This document shows, in pieces, positions 34,637 to 60,055 of a stretch of DNA of 64,000 bases. The stretch is from the NCBI GenBank assembly GCA_027704905.1, contig CM050999.1:2812814-2876813 (forward strand), read 5' to 3'. Source of the stretch: Muraenolepis orangiensis (lineage: Eukaryota > Chordata > Actinopteri > Gadiformes > Muraenolepididae). Both the position numbers and the translations under genes were made by a program. The stretch's first letter is position 1, and every line of letters starts with the position of its first letter. Below the pieces are notes generated by a model that was given only the letters and a program-made list of their open reading frames with translations, had not been told where the DNA came from and made no database searches.

Positions 34637-34691
34637 ATGTGGTTTCCTTTTCCTCCTCCTCTCCCTCTTCCCCTTGGCCCCCACCCAACCT

Positions 34692-34838
<147 letters not shown>

Positions 34839-34911
34839 AAGCAATGAAGTCATTTTTCTCTGACTGGACCTTTTAGGCCAGCACTTTACAGAGGGAGGGT
34901 CCCGGGGATCT

Positions 34912-34990
34912 TATACAAACTCCCCGTAGCGAGTCGCCTCATCTCACTCAGGCACAGCCGCGCAGACTCTCCCGCTACCCCTTCACATCA
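34912..34990 (+). promoter_or_regulatory. tagln: tagln core promoter and 5' noncoding exon (predicted)
   Basis: TATACAA (34912-34918) precedes a leader ending at CACATCA|GTGAGT (donor 34991). The coding exon at 38893 begins after an acceptor (AAACCAG), so a noncoding first exon is required, and tagln has this structure in vertebrates. The exact start site is inferred. Confidence 0.6.
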
Positions 34991-35544
34991 GTGAGTATGA
35001 GGTCCTTCTCCTCTCCACCGGTCTCAGGGTTTCTATATGGAGGTACCAGGCTCCATGTTGGATGATGTAGTCGTCGTAATCAGCCGGTCTCTCCTGACCA
35101 CTCAGTCAGTCAGTCAGTAAGAAAGTTACTGAGGTCTTAAGTAAGTTAAGTAAGAAAATAAGTAACTAGTAAGTAAGTAAATAATTATGTAAATAAGTTA
35201 GTCAGTCAGTCAGTAAGTCAGTAGGTAAGTAAGTAGTTAAAGAGTGTAAGTGACTATTCAGACTTTGTATTGTTAATACTTGACCTGCATGTAATAAGGA
35301 ACCGACTTAGTCATTTGTGTCAAACTAAAACCGTGTGGTTTTAGGCTTCCACCCGGTACAATCTAGTCTTTCTTTTATTATGACACCATTAGAGATGAGG
35401 TACAGTACACATGGCAGACGGGAACAGGCCTGTGTTGGGCGGACCGTGAGAGGAGCACTGGGGCCAGCGGCAGGTTGATAGCATCAGGCTGGGATCCAGC
35501 TGAGTGGCAGAGAAGGAGGCTGTCTACATTATCTTTATTAATGT

Positions 35545-35800
35545 ATCTGTATATAGATAGATAGATATCTATATCTATATAGTTATAGATATATATATAG
35601 ATATCGATTTATCTATTTATATATAGATATATCTATATCTATATCTATATCTATAGCTATATAGATATATATATATACTGTATATATACTGTATATATAT
35701 GTGTATGGTTGTCATTGTGGATTATATATATAGATATATATAGATATATATATGTATGATATATTATATATATATATTATATATATATAAATTATATATA
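35545..35800. repeat. TA-rich simple sequence in tagln intron 1
   Basis: TATAGATA/TATATA-rich, preceded by (CAGT)n/(AAGT)n tetranucleotides at 35100-35230. Confidence 0.85.
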
Positions 35801-36197
35801 GGGCCTACTACGTATCAAAATAAGAACCTTTATTCCATGGTAGATGTTACGTTTTATTGTGAGGTGGAGGTTGTTGTTATTTGGAATTAAGTGAAGGAAT
35901 TTGTGAATGAATTGCGTGATTTAAGTGAGCATGACATCACTGGTTATGTCTACTCTATAAGCTAGCGGTTAGCCTTCAGGAGCTAGGCTACGGGGCCACA
36001 TTACCTCATGTGTTACCCTCCAGGCCCGGTACACCCCAGGCCCACAGCCCTTGCTTTTTCCTGTGCCGTGTGCTTGAAGACCACATGGTGTTACCATAGC
36101 AACCAAGCAAACAGGAGCAGCAGCAGACACAATCAAAACAAGGGGAGGGATGATGTCATGTTTTTCAGACAGCCAACTCCGAGAGAGCCTAGTGGAC

Positions 36198-36345
36198 TGT
36201 ATCTGGATCTGGATCTGGATCTGGATCTGGATCTGGATCTGGATCTGGATCTGGATCTGGATCCGGATCTGTATATGGATCTGGATCTGGATCTGGATCT
36301 GGATCTGGATCTGGATCTGGATCTATATCTGGATCTGGATCTGTT
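36198..36345. repeat. (GGATCT)n hexanucleotide array
   Basis: About 25 units with a few variants (GGATCC, GTATAT). Stop-free frames of Asp-Leu or Arg-Ser repeats are artefacts. Confidence 0.95.
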
Positions 36346-36666
36346 TGCTTCCTCGTTAGTGAGTGAGCACGGCTGTTTACCACCAGACGGTACGTGTGAG
36401 GACTGCCTGGAGGGATGGGGAGACACAGACACAGGAGCTGGTTGAACAACTGTTCAAGCTAACCATCAGTCCCAGGGCACACATAACAGAGCAGGATGGA
36501 AACTATGCCCCCCCCTCATTATCGGTCAGATGTAGGAAAGAGAGAGAGATTGGGAGACATTCTCCTCTCCTCCCCGTTGGTTGCAACACTAACTGCTGTT
36601 TGTGTAATGACTTGTAATGGTGGGAATATAATTCTTTACGAAGCAAGAGTGAGACATCTCATAAGC

Positions 36667-36766
<100 letters not shown>

Positions 36767-37197
36767 AAAAAAAATTAAGGGTCAATCAGTAGCCAAATGT
36801 GGAACTGAATTTTTGGTTTAGTTTTTTATTTAAACTTTTTGCACTTTTAATTAACTGAAAAAAACCTAAACCATTTCCATACCTCATTTTTAAACAACTT
36901 CTCACACCACATGAAGTCAGTGTGTCTTTGGTGTCCAAAACCTATACCTGAAGGCATCTTTGAAGAGCATTGCCTCAACACCTACCTGCTCTTTAATGAC
37001 CTCATCAAATGACAAAAAAAAGAAAAGAATGAAAGAAAGAGAAAAATCAGCAATGAAGAGAAAACGGACGACAGCAGCGGTCTCCTGACAGGTCGAGGTG
37101 TTGATCCGTGTTGCAGATTAGTACCGTGGGCTTGGGTTGAGTTTTCTTTTCAAAAGATGAAAACGGAGCTCAGCCGCGGCCCAGAATTGGCACTGGC

Positions 37198-37697
37198 ACA
37201 CAAGGTTACTTAACAAGGTTACTTAATAAGGTTACTTAACAAGGTTACTTAACAAGGTTACTTAATAAGGTTACTTAACAAGGTTACTTAACAAGGTTAC
37301 TTAATAAGGTTACTTAACAAGGTTACTTAATAAGGTTACTTAACAAGGTTACTTAACAAGGTTACTTAACAAGGTTACTTAACAAGGTTACTTAACAAGG
37401 TTACTTAATAAGGTTACTTAACAAGGTTACTTAACAAGGTTACTTAACAAGGTTACTTAATAAGGTTACTTAATAAGGTTACTTAACAAGGTTACTTAAC
37501 AAGGTTACTTAACAAGGTTACTTAATAAGGTTACTTAATAAGGTTACTTAACAAGGTTACTTAATAAGGTTACTTAACAAGGTTACTTAATAAGGTTACT
37601 TAATGAGGTTACTTAACGAGGTTACTTAATGAGGTTACTTAATGAGGTTACTTAACAAGGTTACTTAATAAGGTTACTTAATAAGGTTACTTAATGA
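37198..37697. repeat. 13-bp minisatellite
   Basis: About 38 copies of AAGGTTACTTAAY with C/T and A/G variants, in tagln intron 1. Confidence 0.96.
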
Positions 37698-38018
37698 ACT
37701 AAACCGGTAGTCATGATTCAGGAATATCAGCCGGCTGGAAAATCCAATTTATTTTCGACCCGAAGCGAAAGAAAAACACATGCTGACAACTCAATTTTAA
37801 TTTCAAATAACTCACTTTAATAGTTACTCCCGGCGAGACAAGTGGAGACACTCATCATTAACCTTTGACATTTCGACTCCTCCCACTTCCTCCAGGAAAG
37901 CATAACATTGAAGTGACCTGACGTCGAGATGGCAGCACAGGTGACCAGCAGCCCATACAGGCTTTACACTTGGCTGTTGGCCCGAAAGCAAAGCGGGGGG
38001 ATGCTAGCAGGGATGTTG

Positions 38019-38019
38019 A

Positions 38020-38071
<52 letters not shown>
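38019..38071. repeat. (GT)n microsatellite
   Basis: GT run with one TATG interruption. Confidence 0.95.
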
Positions 38072-38127
38072 AGAAAGTATGCGGAGATAGGCTGCATGTC
38101 ACAGAGCTCCCATTGTACACCGCTCCC

Positions 38128-38322
38128 GGTGACCGGCGGGTGACCGGCGGGTGACCGGCGGGTGACCGGCGGGTGACCGGCGGGTGACCGGCGGGTGACC
38201 GGCGGGTGACCGGCGGGTGACCGGCGGGTGACCGGCGGGTGACCGGCGGGTGACCGGCGGGTGACCGGCGGGTGACCGGCGGGTGACCGGCGGGTGACCG
38301 GCGGGTGACCGGCGGGTGACCC
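38128..38322. repeat. 11-bp GC-rich minisatellite
   Basis: About 18 copies of GTGACCGGCGG, CpG-rich, in tagln intron 1. Confidence 0.96.
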
Positions 38323-38901
38323 GGTGTGCAGTGGGAGACGCCACGGCTCTTCTGCGCGTTCTGTTGCTGCGCGGCCGAGTGGAGGTCTTGCACGCCTGGA
38401 TGCATCTCTTGATGTGCTTTCAGTACACGCCCCTGTGTGGAGCTTTTTTTTTTTAATGGATGCGATCCATTATGTGGTTTGGGGTTTTTTCCGGTCGCAC
38501 ACGTGTGTTTTATTATTGGTTTAGAGTTGCATGTCTCTTAAATCTAAATGTTTTTGGCGGTTGAAGTGCAAACAATTCAAGAACTACTTCAAATATATTG
38601 TAAGTAGATCATAAATAACATACATGTGTACATGTGAAGGTTTACACGCCCCTTGATTCAAACAATGTTTAGACCTAAATATAAATGATTCATATCTTCC
38701 TCTTCCACCATGTCACTAAGTCAGTATTACAAGGTAATACATAATGCTAAATGTTCCCATTGAGGATTCTCTTTTTGTTTAAACCTTCACTCCTCCCCTG
38801 GCTCCTCCCCTTTCTCTCATTGTCATGTCTCTCTCTCTCTCTGTGTATCCCTACAACACACCCACTATAACCATGGCAACCCCCCAAACCAGGGAGCTGG
38901 A

Positions 38902-41406
38902 ATGGCCAACAAGGGTCCCTCCTACGGCATGAGCCGGCAGGTCCAGGATAAGATCGCCAGTAAGTACGACCAGGACCTGGAGCTGATCCTGGTGGAGTGG
39001 ATCAGCCAGCAGTGTGGCTCCGGCGTGGGCAAGCCCGAGGCGGGCAAAGGTGGCTTCCAGACCTGGCTGAAGGACGGATGTGTGAGTTTCACCACACCAC
39101 CAGGGGGCCTCCATAGCGTGGATTCATTCAGATCACATAAGATTTCAACACTTTCATACATTTCAACATCCCTCCAGACGCTTTTCATAGAAAACATTGA
39201 ACTCAGTTCAATGTACTTTGATGAAGTTGTATAGTGATAATTGTGCCTCATAGGAAGCAATGCTGTGCTCTGTGTATAGAACACTTTAAAACATTTGTAT
39301 TCCCGTGTAAAAATAAAACAGCTGTGGATTGACTGCCTGGGTTGCGTACTACTGATGTCCCCCTCAACATGTACTGTGATCCACAGTGAGATTATAACCA
39401 AATATTTTGGAAGGTTTCTAACATTTTTTTCCCCCTACCTCCTGCCAGGTTCTGAGTGAGCTCATCAACAGTCTGTTCTCCGGGGACAAGCCTATCAAGA
39501 AGGTCCAGAGCTCCCCCATGGCCTTCAAACAGATGGAGCAAATCTCCCAGTTCCTCACCGCCTCCGAGAAGTACGGCGTCATCAAGAGCGACATGTTCCA
39601 GACGGTGGACCTGTGGGAAGGTACAGCTCCTCAGAGTGGTTCCTCCTCCTAGCCTAGAAGGGCCTTCACGCTCAGAGTGGTTCCTCCTCTTAGCCTAGAA
39701 GGGCCTTCACGCTCAGAGTGGTTCCTCCTCTTAACCTATAAGGGCCTTCACACTCAGAGTGGTTCCTCCTCTTAACCTATAAGGGCCTTCACACTCAGAG
39801 TGGTTCCTCCTCCTAGCCTAGAAGGGCCTTCACGCTCAGAGTGGTTCCTCCTCTTAGCCTAGAAGGGCCTTCACGCTCAGAGTGGTTCCTCCTCTTAGCC
39901 TAGAAGGGCCTTCACGCTCAGAGTGGTTCCTCCTCCTAGCCTAGAAGGGCCTTCATGCTCAGAGTGGTTCCTCCTCCTATTCTAGAAGGGCCTTCACGCT
40001 CAGAGTGGTTCCTCCTCTTAGCCTAGAAGGGCCTTCACGCTCAGTGGTTCCTCCTCCTAGCCTAGAAGGGCCTTCACGCTCAGAGTGGTTCCTCCTCTAG
40101 AAGGGCCTTCACGCTCAGAGTGGTTCCTCCTCTTAGCCTAGAAGGGCCTTCACACTCAGTGGTTCCTCCTCTAGAAGGGCCTTCACGCTCAGAGTGGTTC
40201 CTCCTCCTATTCTAGAAGGGCCTTCACGCTCAGAGTGGTTCCTCCTCCTATTCTAGAAGGGCCTTCACGCTCAGAGTGGTTCCTCCTCCTATTCTAGAAG
40301 GGCCTTCACGCTCAGAATGGTTCCTCCTCCTATTCTAGAAGGGCCTTCACGCTCAGAGTGGTTCCTCCTCCTATTCTAGAAGGGCCTTCACGCTCAGAGT
40401 GGTTCCTCCTCCTATTCTAGAAGGGCCTTCACGCTCAGAATGGTTCCTCCTCCTATTCTAGAAGGGCCTTCACGCTCAGAGTGGTTCCTCCTCCTATTCT
40501 AGAAGGGCCTTCACGCTCAGAGTGGTTCCTCCTCCTATTCTAGAAGGGCCTTCACGCTCAGAGTGGTTCCTCCTCCTATTCTAGAAGGGCCTTCACGCTC
40601 AGAGTGGTTCCTCCTCCTATTCTAGAAGGGCCTTCACGCTCAGAGTGGTTCCTCCTCCTATTCTAGAAGGGCCTTCCCACTGGTTCCCTTCTTCTGCTGC
40701 AGGCTAAAACCCCCCCTCTCCAGGAAGCACTACCCTGACCATTCTTCTTAGCTCTTTTTCTTGTTTGCCAGCGCCTGTTTATTAGCTTTGCTCATTAGCT
40801 TGTGTCTCTTGGCTTCACTATTTTTCATTATAGCCCCGGTTTGATGTACTGTGTCAAATCTAGGGCGCCACCTTATTGTTTTTTACCTGAGCACTAGTTC
40901 TGCTCTTGGAGGCTTGTTTGTAAGGATCGTAGGATGTATTCTCTTATTGTAAGTCGCTTTGGACAAAAGCGTTGGCTAATGATTGTAATGTATTCTCTCA
41001 TAAAGAAGCGTTGTTAGGATGGACGGAGGGCTAACCGTTGTGTTATGTTCCGTTGACGGTGACAGGTAAGGACCTGGCAGCCGTGCAGAGGACCCTCTCA
41101 GCTCTGGGCAGCGTGGCCGTCACCAAGGACGAAGGCACCTACCGTGGGGACCCCAGCTGGTTCTTCAAGTGAGAACCACATAGTCGATACGATGATCAAT
41201 ATTGTAATATATCTTTGTAGTCACCCAAATTCTGTATGTTGACTACATTTCCCATGACCCGTTGCAGGAAAGCCCAGGAAAACAAGCGGGATTTCAGCGA
41301 TGACCAGCTCAAGGCGGGCAAGAACGTGATTGGCCTTCAGATGGGGTCCAACAAGGGAGCCTCTCAGGAGGGCATGAGCTACGGGAGGTCCAGACAGATC
41401 CTCTGA
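38902..41406 (+). CDS. tagln: Transgelin (SM22, smooth-muscle actin-binding protein)
   Basis: Four coding exons: 38902-39081 (the exon itself begins 38893), 39449-39620, 41066-41168 and 41268-41406 (TGA); phases close at 197 residues, close to the usual 201. A calponin-homology domain spans about residues 25-137 (LILVEWI, FQTWLKDGC, LINSLFSGDKPIKKV, FKQMEQISQFLTASEKYGV, FQTVDLWE). The C-terminal calponin-like repeat (about 174-197) reads GLQMGSNKGASQEGMSYGRS. Transgelin binds and stabilises actin filaments in smooth muscle. Two SRF CArG boxes and a noncoding exon lie 4 kb upstream. The third intron carries a 41-bp minisatellite that begins at the donor and an L2-like tail. The next gene, pcsk7, is convergent, as in human 11q23. 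Confidence 0.95.
39625..40678 (+). repeat. 41-bp minisatellite beginning at a tagln donor
   Basis: About 25 units built on GCTCAGAGTGGTTCCTCCTC, CTATTCTAGAAGGGCCTTCA and C, with early copies carrying AGCCTAG and late copies TATTCTAG. The array starts within about five bases of the donor at 39621. Confidence 0.95.
40690..41005 (+). mobile_element. L2-like LINE 3' region
   Basis: Contains GTTTTTTACCTGAGCACTAG, GGAGGCTTGTTTGTAAGGAT and AAGTCGCTTTGGACAAAAGC before the next tagln exon. The preceding bases encode a broken LINE C-terminus fragment at best. Confidence 0.6.
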
Positions 41407-41858
41407 AGACCCCCTCCCCCCAAAACCATCCACAGACACCCATCTTCTCCAAGAGCTCCGGCTTTCTAGTCCCTCATAGCGCCTGTAAAACCTTCCTTAG
41501 CAAACCGTCCGCTGGCCCGCCACGCCCACGTAGATGAGACACTCACCCACAGTTCCTCAGCGCCACTCTACCCTAGATCTCCAAAACCCTTGACGTGAAT
41601 CCTGCCAACCCTCTGAAAAACCAAACCAATCTGAAGCTAGCCATCACGTAGCTTCAGAACTTCCATCTCATTCACTATTGAGGATGATAACCAGCAACGA
41701 CTCCTACTCTTCAAATCCCGCCCCCGAACATTATTTTAATATCCATATTGAATTGATTTGAATGCAGAATGCGAGGCTAGTAGCGTCTCCTGATCCAACT
41801 CTCAGAAACACACCACATTTCCTTGAGATACATGCCGATTTGTTTTGTACGTATTCTT

Positions 41859-41864
41859 ATTAAA
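41859..41864 (+). promoter_or_regulatory. tagln: Polyadenylation signal of tagln
   Basis: ATTAAA about 450 bp after the stop, the only good signal before the pcsk7 3' end. Confidence 0.5.
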
Positions 41865-41995
41865 ATAATGTCTTTGAAATACATGACTTTGCTCCCCTTC
41901 CAGCTGTCTCTATAGGAGTGTCTTCATGACACTGGGATGTTGGTTCACTAGTGAGTTATTGATCAGACGTGGACGGAGACACCATTTAAACAAAG

Positions 41996-54739
<12,744 letters not shown>

Positions 54740-54899
54740 GGCGAGAGAGGGACAAGCGGAGGGTCGGAGTGGCGTCCCGTCTCCGCTTCATCTGAACAGC
54801 AACCTGGACACGGCAGAGACACAAAGACACAATGAGACGCCAACACACAAGTGGGTCCATTATAATATCCAAACATGCGTCCATAGCTGAACACCCACC

Positions 54900-55500
54900 A
54901 CTCACTCCACCGCCTGACACCCGGACACCACCCGGACACACGCCACCCGGACACACGCCACACGCCACCCGGACACCACCCGGACACACGCCACCCGCCA
55001 CCCGGACACCACCCGGACACACGCCACCCGCCACCCGGACACACGCCACCCGCCACTCGGACACACGCCACCCGCCACCCGGACACACGCCACCCGCCAC
55101 CCGGACACCACCCGGACACACGCCACCCGCCACCCGGACACCACCCGGACACACGCCACCCGGACACCACCCGGACACACGCCACCCGCCACCCGGACAC
55201 CACCCGGACACACGCCACCCGCCACCCGGACACACGCCACCCGGACACACGCCACCCGCCACCCGGACACACGCCACCCGCCACCCGGACACCACCCGGA
55301 CACACGCCACCCGCCACCCGGACACCACCCGGACACACGCCACCCGGACACACGCCACACGCCACCCGGACACCACCCGGACACCGCCACCGCCACCCGG
55401 ACACACGCCACCCGCCACCACCCGGACACACGCCACCCGGACACACGCCACACGCCACCCGGACACCACCCGGACACACGCCACCCGCCACCACACCCAC
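54900..55500. repeat. Composite CCACCCGGACAC minisatellite
   Basis: Irregular higher-order array of CCACCCGGACAC, CACGCCACC and CGCCACCCGGACAC blocks in the first intron of pcsk7. Long stop-free frames occur on both strands and are artefacts. Confidence 0.95.
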
Positions 55501-55914
55501 ACGGACAAGTCACAAACGTCACCACTGGTTTGTTCAAAAGCGACCCATTATTCCCTGATGTATGGAGTCAGTCCCATGGATGGAGTCCGGGTCTGGCTCG
55601 GTAGCAGGCTAGCCCACCGTGGTGCTGATGGTTAGTTTAGAGATCTGTGTTCACCACCATGTACACCACTTTGGTGAGATACAGTAATGCCCATTCATAT
55701 ATAGGATATGAGTGTTCAAATGTGGTGTAAGACCGTGTTGTTGTTGTTGTGAGGACAACTCAAATGAGGACATGAGTTTCAACGACGCATTAAAACTGTC
55801 AAAACTGACCAAAAAAACATTCAGCGAACGTTACTGCGTTTTTCGCGGTTAACTTCTGTAGGACAGACAACTAAAGTAGGACTCACAACATGTTACACGA
55901 CAAACTCGGTTTAC

Positions 55915-56020
55915 CTTTGAGTCGAAAACTTCCCTCTTGTGTTGTGTTTCTAATAAGTGTACAAGAACAATGTTGTCTTCTCACTTCCGCAAATCACACG
56001 TGACGTATGACGTCGTAGTG
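55915..56020 (-). promoter_or_regulatory. pcsk7: pcsk7 promoter and 5' noncoding exon (predicted)
   Basis: A donor CTCAAAG|GTAAAC on the minus strand (exon end 55915) follows a leader. Upstream lie an ETS-like ACTTCCG (55983-55989), a CACGTGA block and two CRE-like motifs TGACGTATGACGTCG (56001-56015). This fits a TATA-less housekeeping promoter. In mammals PCSK7 shares a promoter region with RNF214; no rnf214 exon was seen here. Confidence 0.5.
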
Positions 56021-56509
56021 AACATAATCCAATTGTTTGCTGTACTCCATTCAACCAGAAGAGGGCAGCAACACAGTTTACTGCAGTATTTCTCTAACGA
56101 TTTCTACTGATGGACCCCCTCCGAAGGTCTTTTTTTCAGTCCCCCGTTCACCAGCACAAACCACTTTTGGGAGGGTAAAAAAATGTAAATAAATACAAAT
56201 AATGTCCAGTATGTGCATATTATTTGGTGAACACGGACATTAAATGAGCGTTTAAATGGGACATTAACAATTCACGCTTCACTTCTGATTTATGTCATTC
56301 TTTGGAAAGATTTCCAGAATGTGTACATTAGTATTCAGATATACTTTTATTTACATTTTCAAGTACCCCCTGCGATCCTTCAAGATCGCAGGGGGTCGTA
56401 CACTACCCCCATTTGGGAAACCATCGGTTGACAGCATACAGCAGTCTTGGATGTCATTTAACATATTGTCAAAGCTCATAGTCTGTGCAACAGACGCCAG
56501 CAGGTGGTG

Positions 56510-56690
56510 CTGTTCAGTGGTAAACCTCACTCCCCAGCAGGGGGCGCTGTTCCGTGATAAACCTCACTCCCCAGCAGGGGGCGCTGTTCAGTGGTAAACC
56601 TCACTCCCCAGCAGGGGGCGCTGTTCAGTGATAAACCTCACTCCCCAGCAGGTGGTGCTGTTCAGTGGTAAACCTCACTCCCCGACGCCT
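56510..56690. repeat. 38-bp minisatellite
   Basis: About five copies of CAGCAGGGGGCGCTGTTCAG plus TGGTAAACCTCACTCCCC. The 56020-56510 stretch holds no recognised gene. Confidence 0.93.
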
Positions 56691-56799
56691 AAATACACGT
56701 TCTAGCGATGAAGCTAGAGCCCATAAGTTTTACCTTTTCACATCGTGAAAAGATCGTGAGTTTGACCCCAGTGCGGGAAACTCACTGTTACATCACTGT

Positions 56800-58797
56800 T
56801 GTGTATGCTGTCACAACTAACGTGACACATGTTATGCTCTACGATGTACCTGTGTTACGACATGTTGCCGTAAAGCTGTTCTGACTAAGCCTCCAGTAAA
56901 CACAGTCACACATTCTAACTCTGTGAGTATGGTTATCATCAGCATATAACATTTGCGACGAGCATGGAGTTCTCACTCCCACCACCGTCCTCTTTCCTCG
57001 CACTGCCCGGCGAGCCTCCCGTTCTGTGGACTCGCTGGCATGAGGCATTCGAGACATGCACTGGCTGATGCACGTAAACAAGCCATGCTGATACACTGTC
57101 TCGGCATCGAGGGTCAGTGGATTTTAAAGAGCCTCGGAGACGCCACTGCCGACCTTATGGGCCTGGATTTATTCTCAGGCCTGCGCTTTACACTCCTGGA
57201 TGGTGCCGGAAACATGATGTGCGGCCAGTCATCCAACCCCTACGCCGCATTCCCCTGGCCCTTCGCGAAGGAGTGTCTGAGGAGCAACAGAAGCTCCAGC
57301 AGGCAGGCATCATCGAGCCTCACCGTGGATTTAGAATCTGGTGGTCGCCAAGAAGAAGTCTGGGGGTCTGCACGTGTGCGTCGACCTCAGGGCTGTTAAC
57401 AAGGCGGTCATCCCAGATAAATACCCACTGCTCACAGTGGGGGAATGGACCATCCAGTTTTGCGGCTCCACCACCTTCTCCAAGTTGGACCTCCGCCAGG
57501 GTTATCTGCAGATCTTGCTGCACCCCGACAGTCGTTACCTCACCGCATTTGTCACCCACGCCGGAGTGTTCCAGAACACAAGGATGCCGTTTGGACTCAG
57601 CTCTGCCCCAGCTGTTTCAAGAAGATTATGTCCACCATCGTAACAGGCATCCCCGGAGTGGTCATTTATTTTGACAACATCGTGGTGCACGGTTAAACAC
57701 CTACCCTCCACGACGAACATCTGTGCCGGGTTCTGAGCGTGCTGGCCAAACACAGCCTCACCCTGAACGAGGAGAAATGTGGCCTCAGCCCACTTCAGTT
57801 GAATGTGGATGCTGTACAGAGTCTCCCAGAGCCCACCTGTCCAGCCCAAGTCCCCTAATTTCTTGGAATGACAGCCTACTACCTGCGCTTCTTTCCCAGT
57901 ACTCTGTGACCACAGCCCTGCTACACGAGCTGCTAAAGAAGGATGCGCCATGGGTCTGGACACGTCCCAGTTCAGCAGCCGTCCAGCAGCTAAAGACTCA
58001 GCTCATCTCACCACCTGTGCTCACACACTTTGAAGCCCCACATTCCTCACCTGTGACACTCCAACATGGCTGTGGGAGGGGTGCTTTCTTAGCTACAACA
58101 TGGCGTCGAGCACCCCATCGCCTTCGCCTCTCGGGCCCTCAGCCCAGTGGAACAGAAGTATTCTGTGGGAGAGAGGGAGGCCCTAGCATGTGTTTGGGCA
58201 TGTGAACAGTGGCACATGTATGTCCATGGCCGCACGTTCACAGTGCGGACTGACCACCAGGCTTTCACAGCACTTCTTAAGACATCGGGCACATGCCGCT
58301 GAGGATCCACCGATGGTCAGAGAGACTCCGGCAATACAGCTCTCCCCGCAGTTTGTCCCGGGCCGCGAGAATGTAGTGGCGGACTTGCTCTCCCGGGCCA
58401 CTTCCGGTCTCTCGCCCGACCCTGCTCCGGATGCCACAGAGCCCGACCTCGTCCAAATGCTCCATAGCCCACTCCAGACTACAGTCTCCCTTCAGGACCT
58501 CCAGCTGGCCTCAGAGCAGGACCCCGTGTTCTCCCAGCTCTGCACATTCATCCTCACTGGTTGGCCCCCCGAGGTTCCAGAGGACCTGGCACCTTTCTAT
58601 CGGGTGAGAGAGGAACTGTCGTGCTGGGGGCGAGGTCTGCCTAGCTCGTGGACTCCGAACCGTCGTGCCCAGTTGCCTACAGGCACGCATCCTGGCCATG
58701 GCCCATGAGGGCCATCTGGGCATCGTTAGAGTTAAGCAGAGATGTCGGGACCTGATGTGGTGCCACGCTGGACCCATGGCAATTTGCATATCGTCAA
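56800..58797 (+). mobile_element. Degenerate Ty3/Gypsy retrotransposon
   Basis: Decayed gag-pol pieces in several frames. A gag start (56964 onward) reads MEFSLPPPSSFLALPGEPP and hits stops. It is followed directly by reverse transcriptase (57210-57700: KLQQAGIIEPHRG, VDLRAVNKAVIPDKYPLL, FSKLDLRQGYLQI, MPFGLSSAP, YFDNIVVHG), RNase H pieces (58080-58280), and an integrase zinc-binding remnant (LAMAHEGHLGIVRVKQRCRD, 58690-58760). The second catalytic Asp of the RT is Asn (YFDN). Frameshifts occur near 57320 and 57620, with stops later. The bases before gag (ATAACATTTGCGACGAGC) resemble a Gypsy primer-binding junction after a 5' LTR end. It is joined at about 58798 to LINE sequence. Confidence 0.8.
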
Positions 58798-59163
58798 AAC
58801 AGATCCACGTACGACGCAATTGCCATGGCCCTCCACACTGCCCTTTCCCACCTGGAGGGAAAGAACTGTTATGTGCGAATGCTGTTTGTGGACTACAGCT
58901 CAGCGTTCAACATGATAGTTCCTGCCAAGCTCGACACCAAGCTTAGAGGTCTAGGCGTGCCCCCATCCACGTGTAGCTGGATACTGGACCTCCTGTCGGA
59001 CCGCCGCCAGGTGGTGAGGATGGGCAGCACCACCTCAGAGCCACTGACCCTCAACACGGGAGCCCCCCAGGGATGCGTGCTGAGCCCTCTCCTCTACTCC
59101 CTCTACACCCATGACTGCATGGCTATGCACAGCTCCAACGTCATCATCAAGTTTGCTGACGAC

Positions 59164-59504
59164 CAGTGGCGGCTGGTGCATTTTTCACCAGGGGGGGCTA
59201 TACAATTTTACCAACTATACCCCCCCCCCCCCCCCCCCCCCGTTGGACTTCACGATCGCGCCCCCCCCTCCCCCCTGTTGGACTTCACGATCGCGATATA
59301 TATATATATATATACATATATACACCTGCTTGTTTAAATCACTCACGAAAACTGTATCAATCACTCAACAAAAATATATATATATCGGCACACACTGACA
59401 AAAAACACTGACATATATTTGTAAGTGTGTGTGTGTGTGTGTGTGTTTTTGCGTATGTGTTTGTGCGTGTGTGCGTGCGTGTGTGTGTCTGTGTGTGAGT
59501 GTGC

Positions 59505-59543
<39 letters not shown>

Positions 59544-59556
59544 TGTGTGTGTGTGT

Positions 59557-59589
<33 letters not shown>

Positions 59590-60055
59590 CCCGCAGAGAC
59601 AGAGCATAATATGCTTTTCCTAGTAGTACACTGTGACGCACACAAATGACGTCTTCCGTGGGGCGATTTGAAAAGCGCCCCACGGGAAGACGTTTTGAGG
59701 ACGCTGATTGGCTACATTTTATGTCACTCGTTTATATCTTGAATCAGCAATTGGCTAAACTGCTACAGAGACCCGCCTCCGTGGGGCGATTTGAAAAGCG
59801 CCCCAGCAGCATCGTCATACAAATGCGCCCTTAAGGCTGCAGTGTACTAGGCATATGTGGACTAGGAAAAGCATATTATGTTGCACAAATTCTTTTAAAA
59901 TCATATTTTACACATATTTCTGGGTGCATTCCATATTTTAAACACACACATATTGACAATTTATATATTTATTTATTTTATTTAAAAAAAATTGTTTGTG
60001 CGTGTGGTTTAGGGGGGGCGGCGCCCCATCGCCCCCTATGGGCCAGCCGCCACTG
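59164..60055. mobile_element. Non-autonomous hAT element in the LINE
   Basis: Perfect 13-bp inverted termini CAGTGGCGGCTGG / CCAGCCGCCACTG and a perfect 8-bp target duplication CTGACGAC (59156-59163 and 60056-60063). It has no transposase. It includes a poly-C run (59221-59240), a degenerate GT tract (59425-59590) and an internal palindromic insert (about 59605-59885). Confidence 0.94.
59605..59885. repeat. Inverted-repeat insert inside the hAT element
   Basis: Ends GCATAATATGCTTTTCCTAG and CTAGGAAAAGCATATTATG are near-perfect reverse complements. Inside, CCGTGGGGCGATTTGAAAAG-CGCCCCACGG is a perfect short hairpin, partly repeated at 59779-59806. Confidence 0.85.

Noticed and set aside
54832..55635. 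267-codon Pro/Thr/His-rich protein and antisense Val/Cys/Gly-rich frames
   Set aside because: Minisatellite artefacts inside the predicted first intron of pcsk7.
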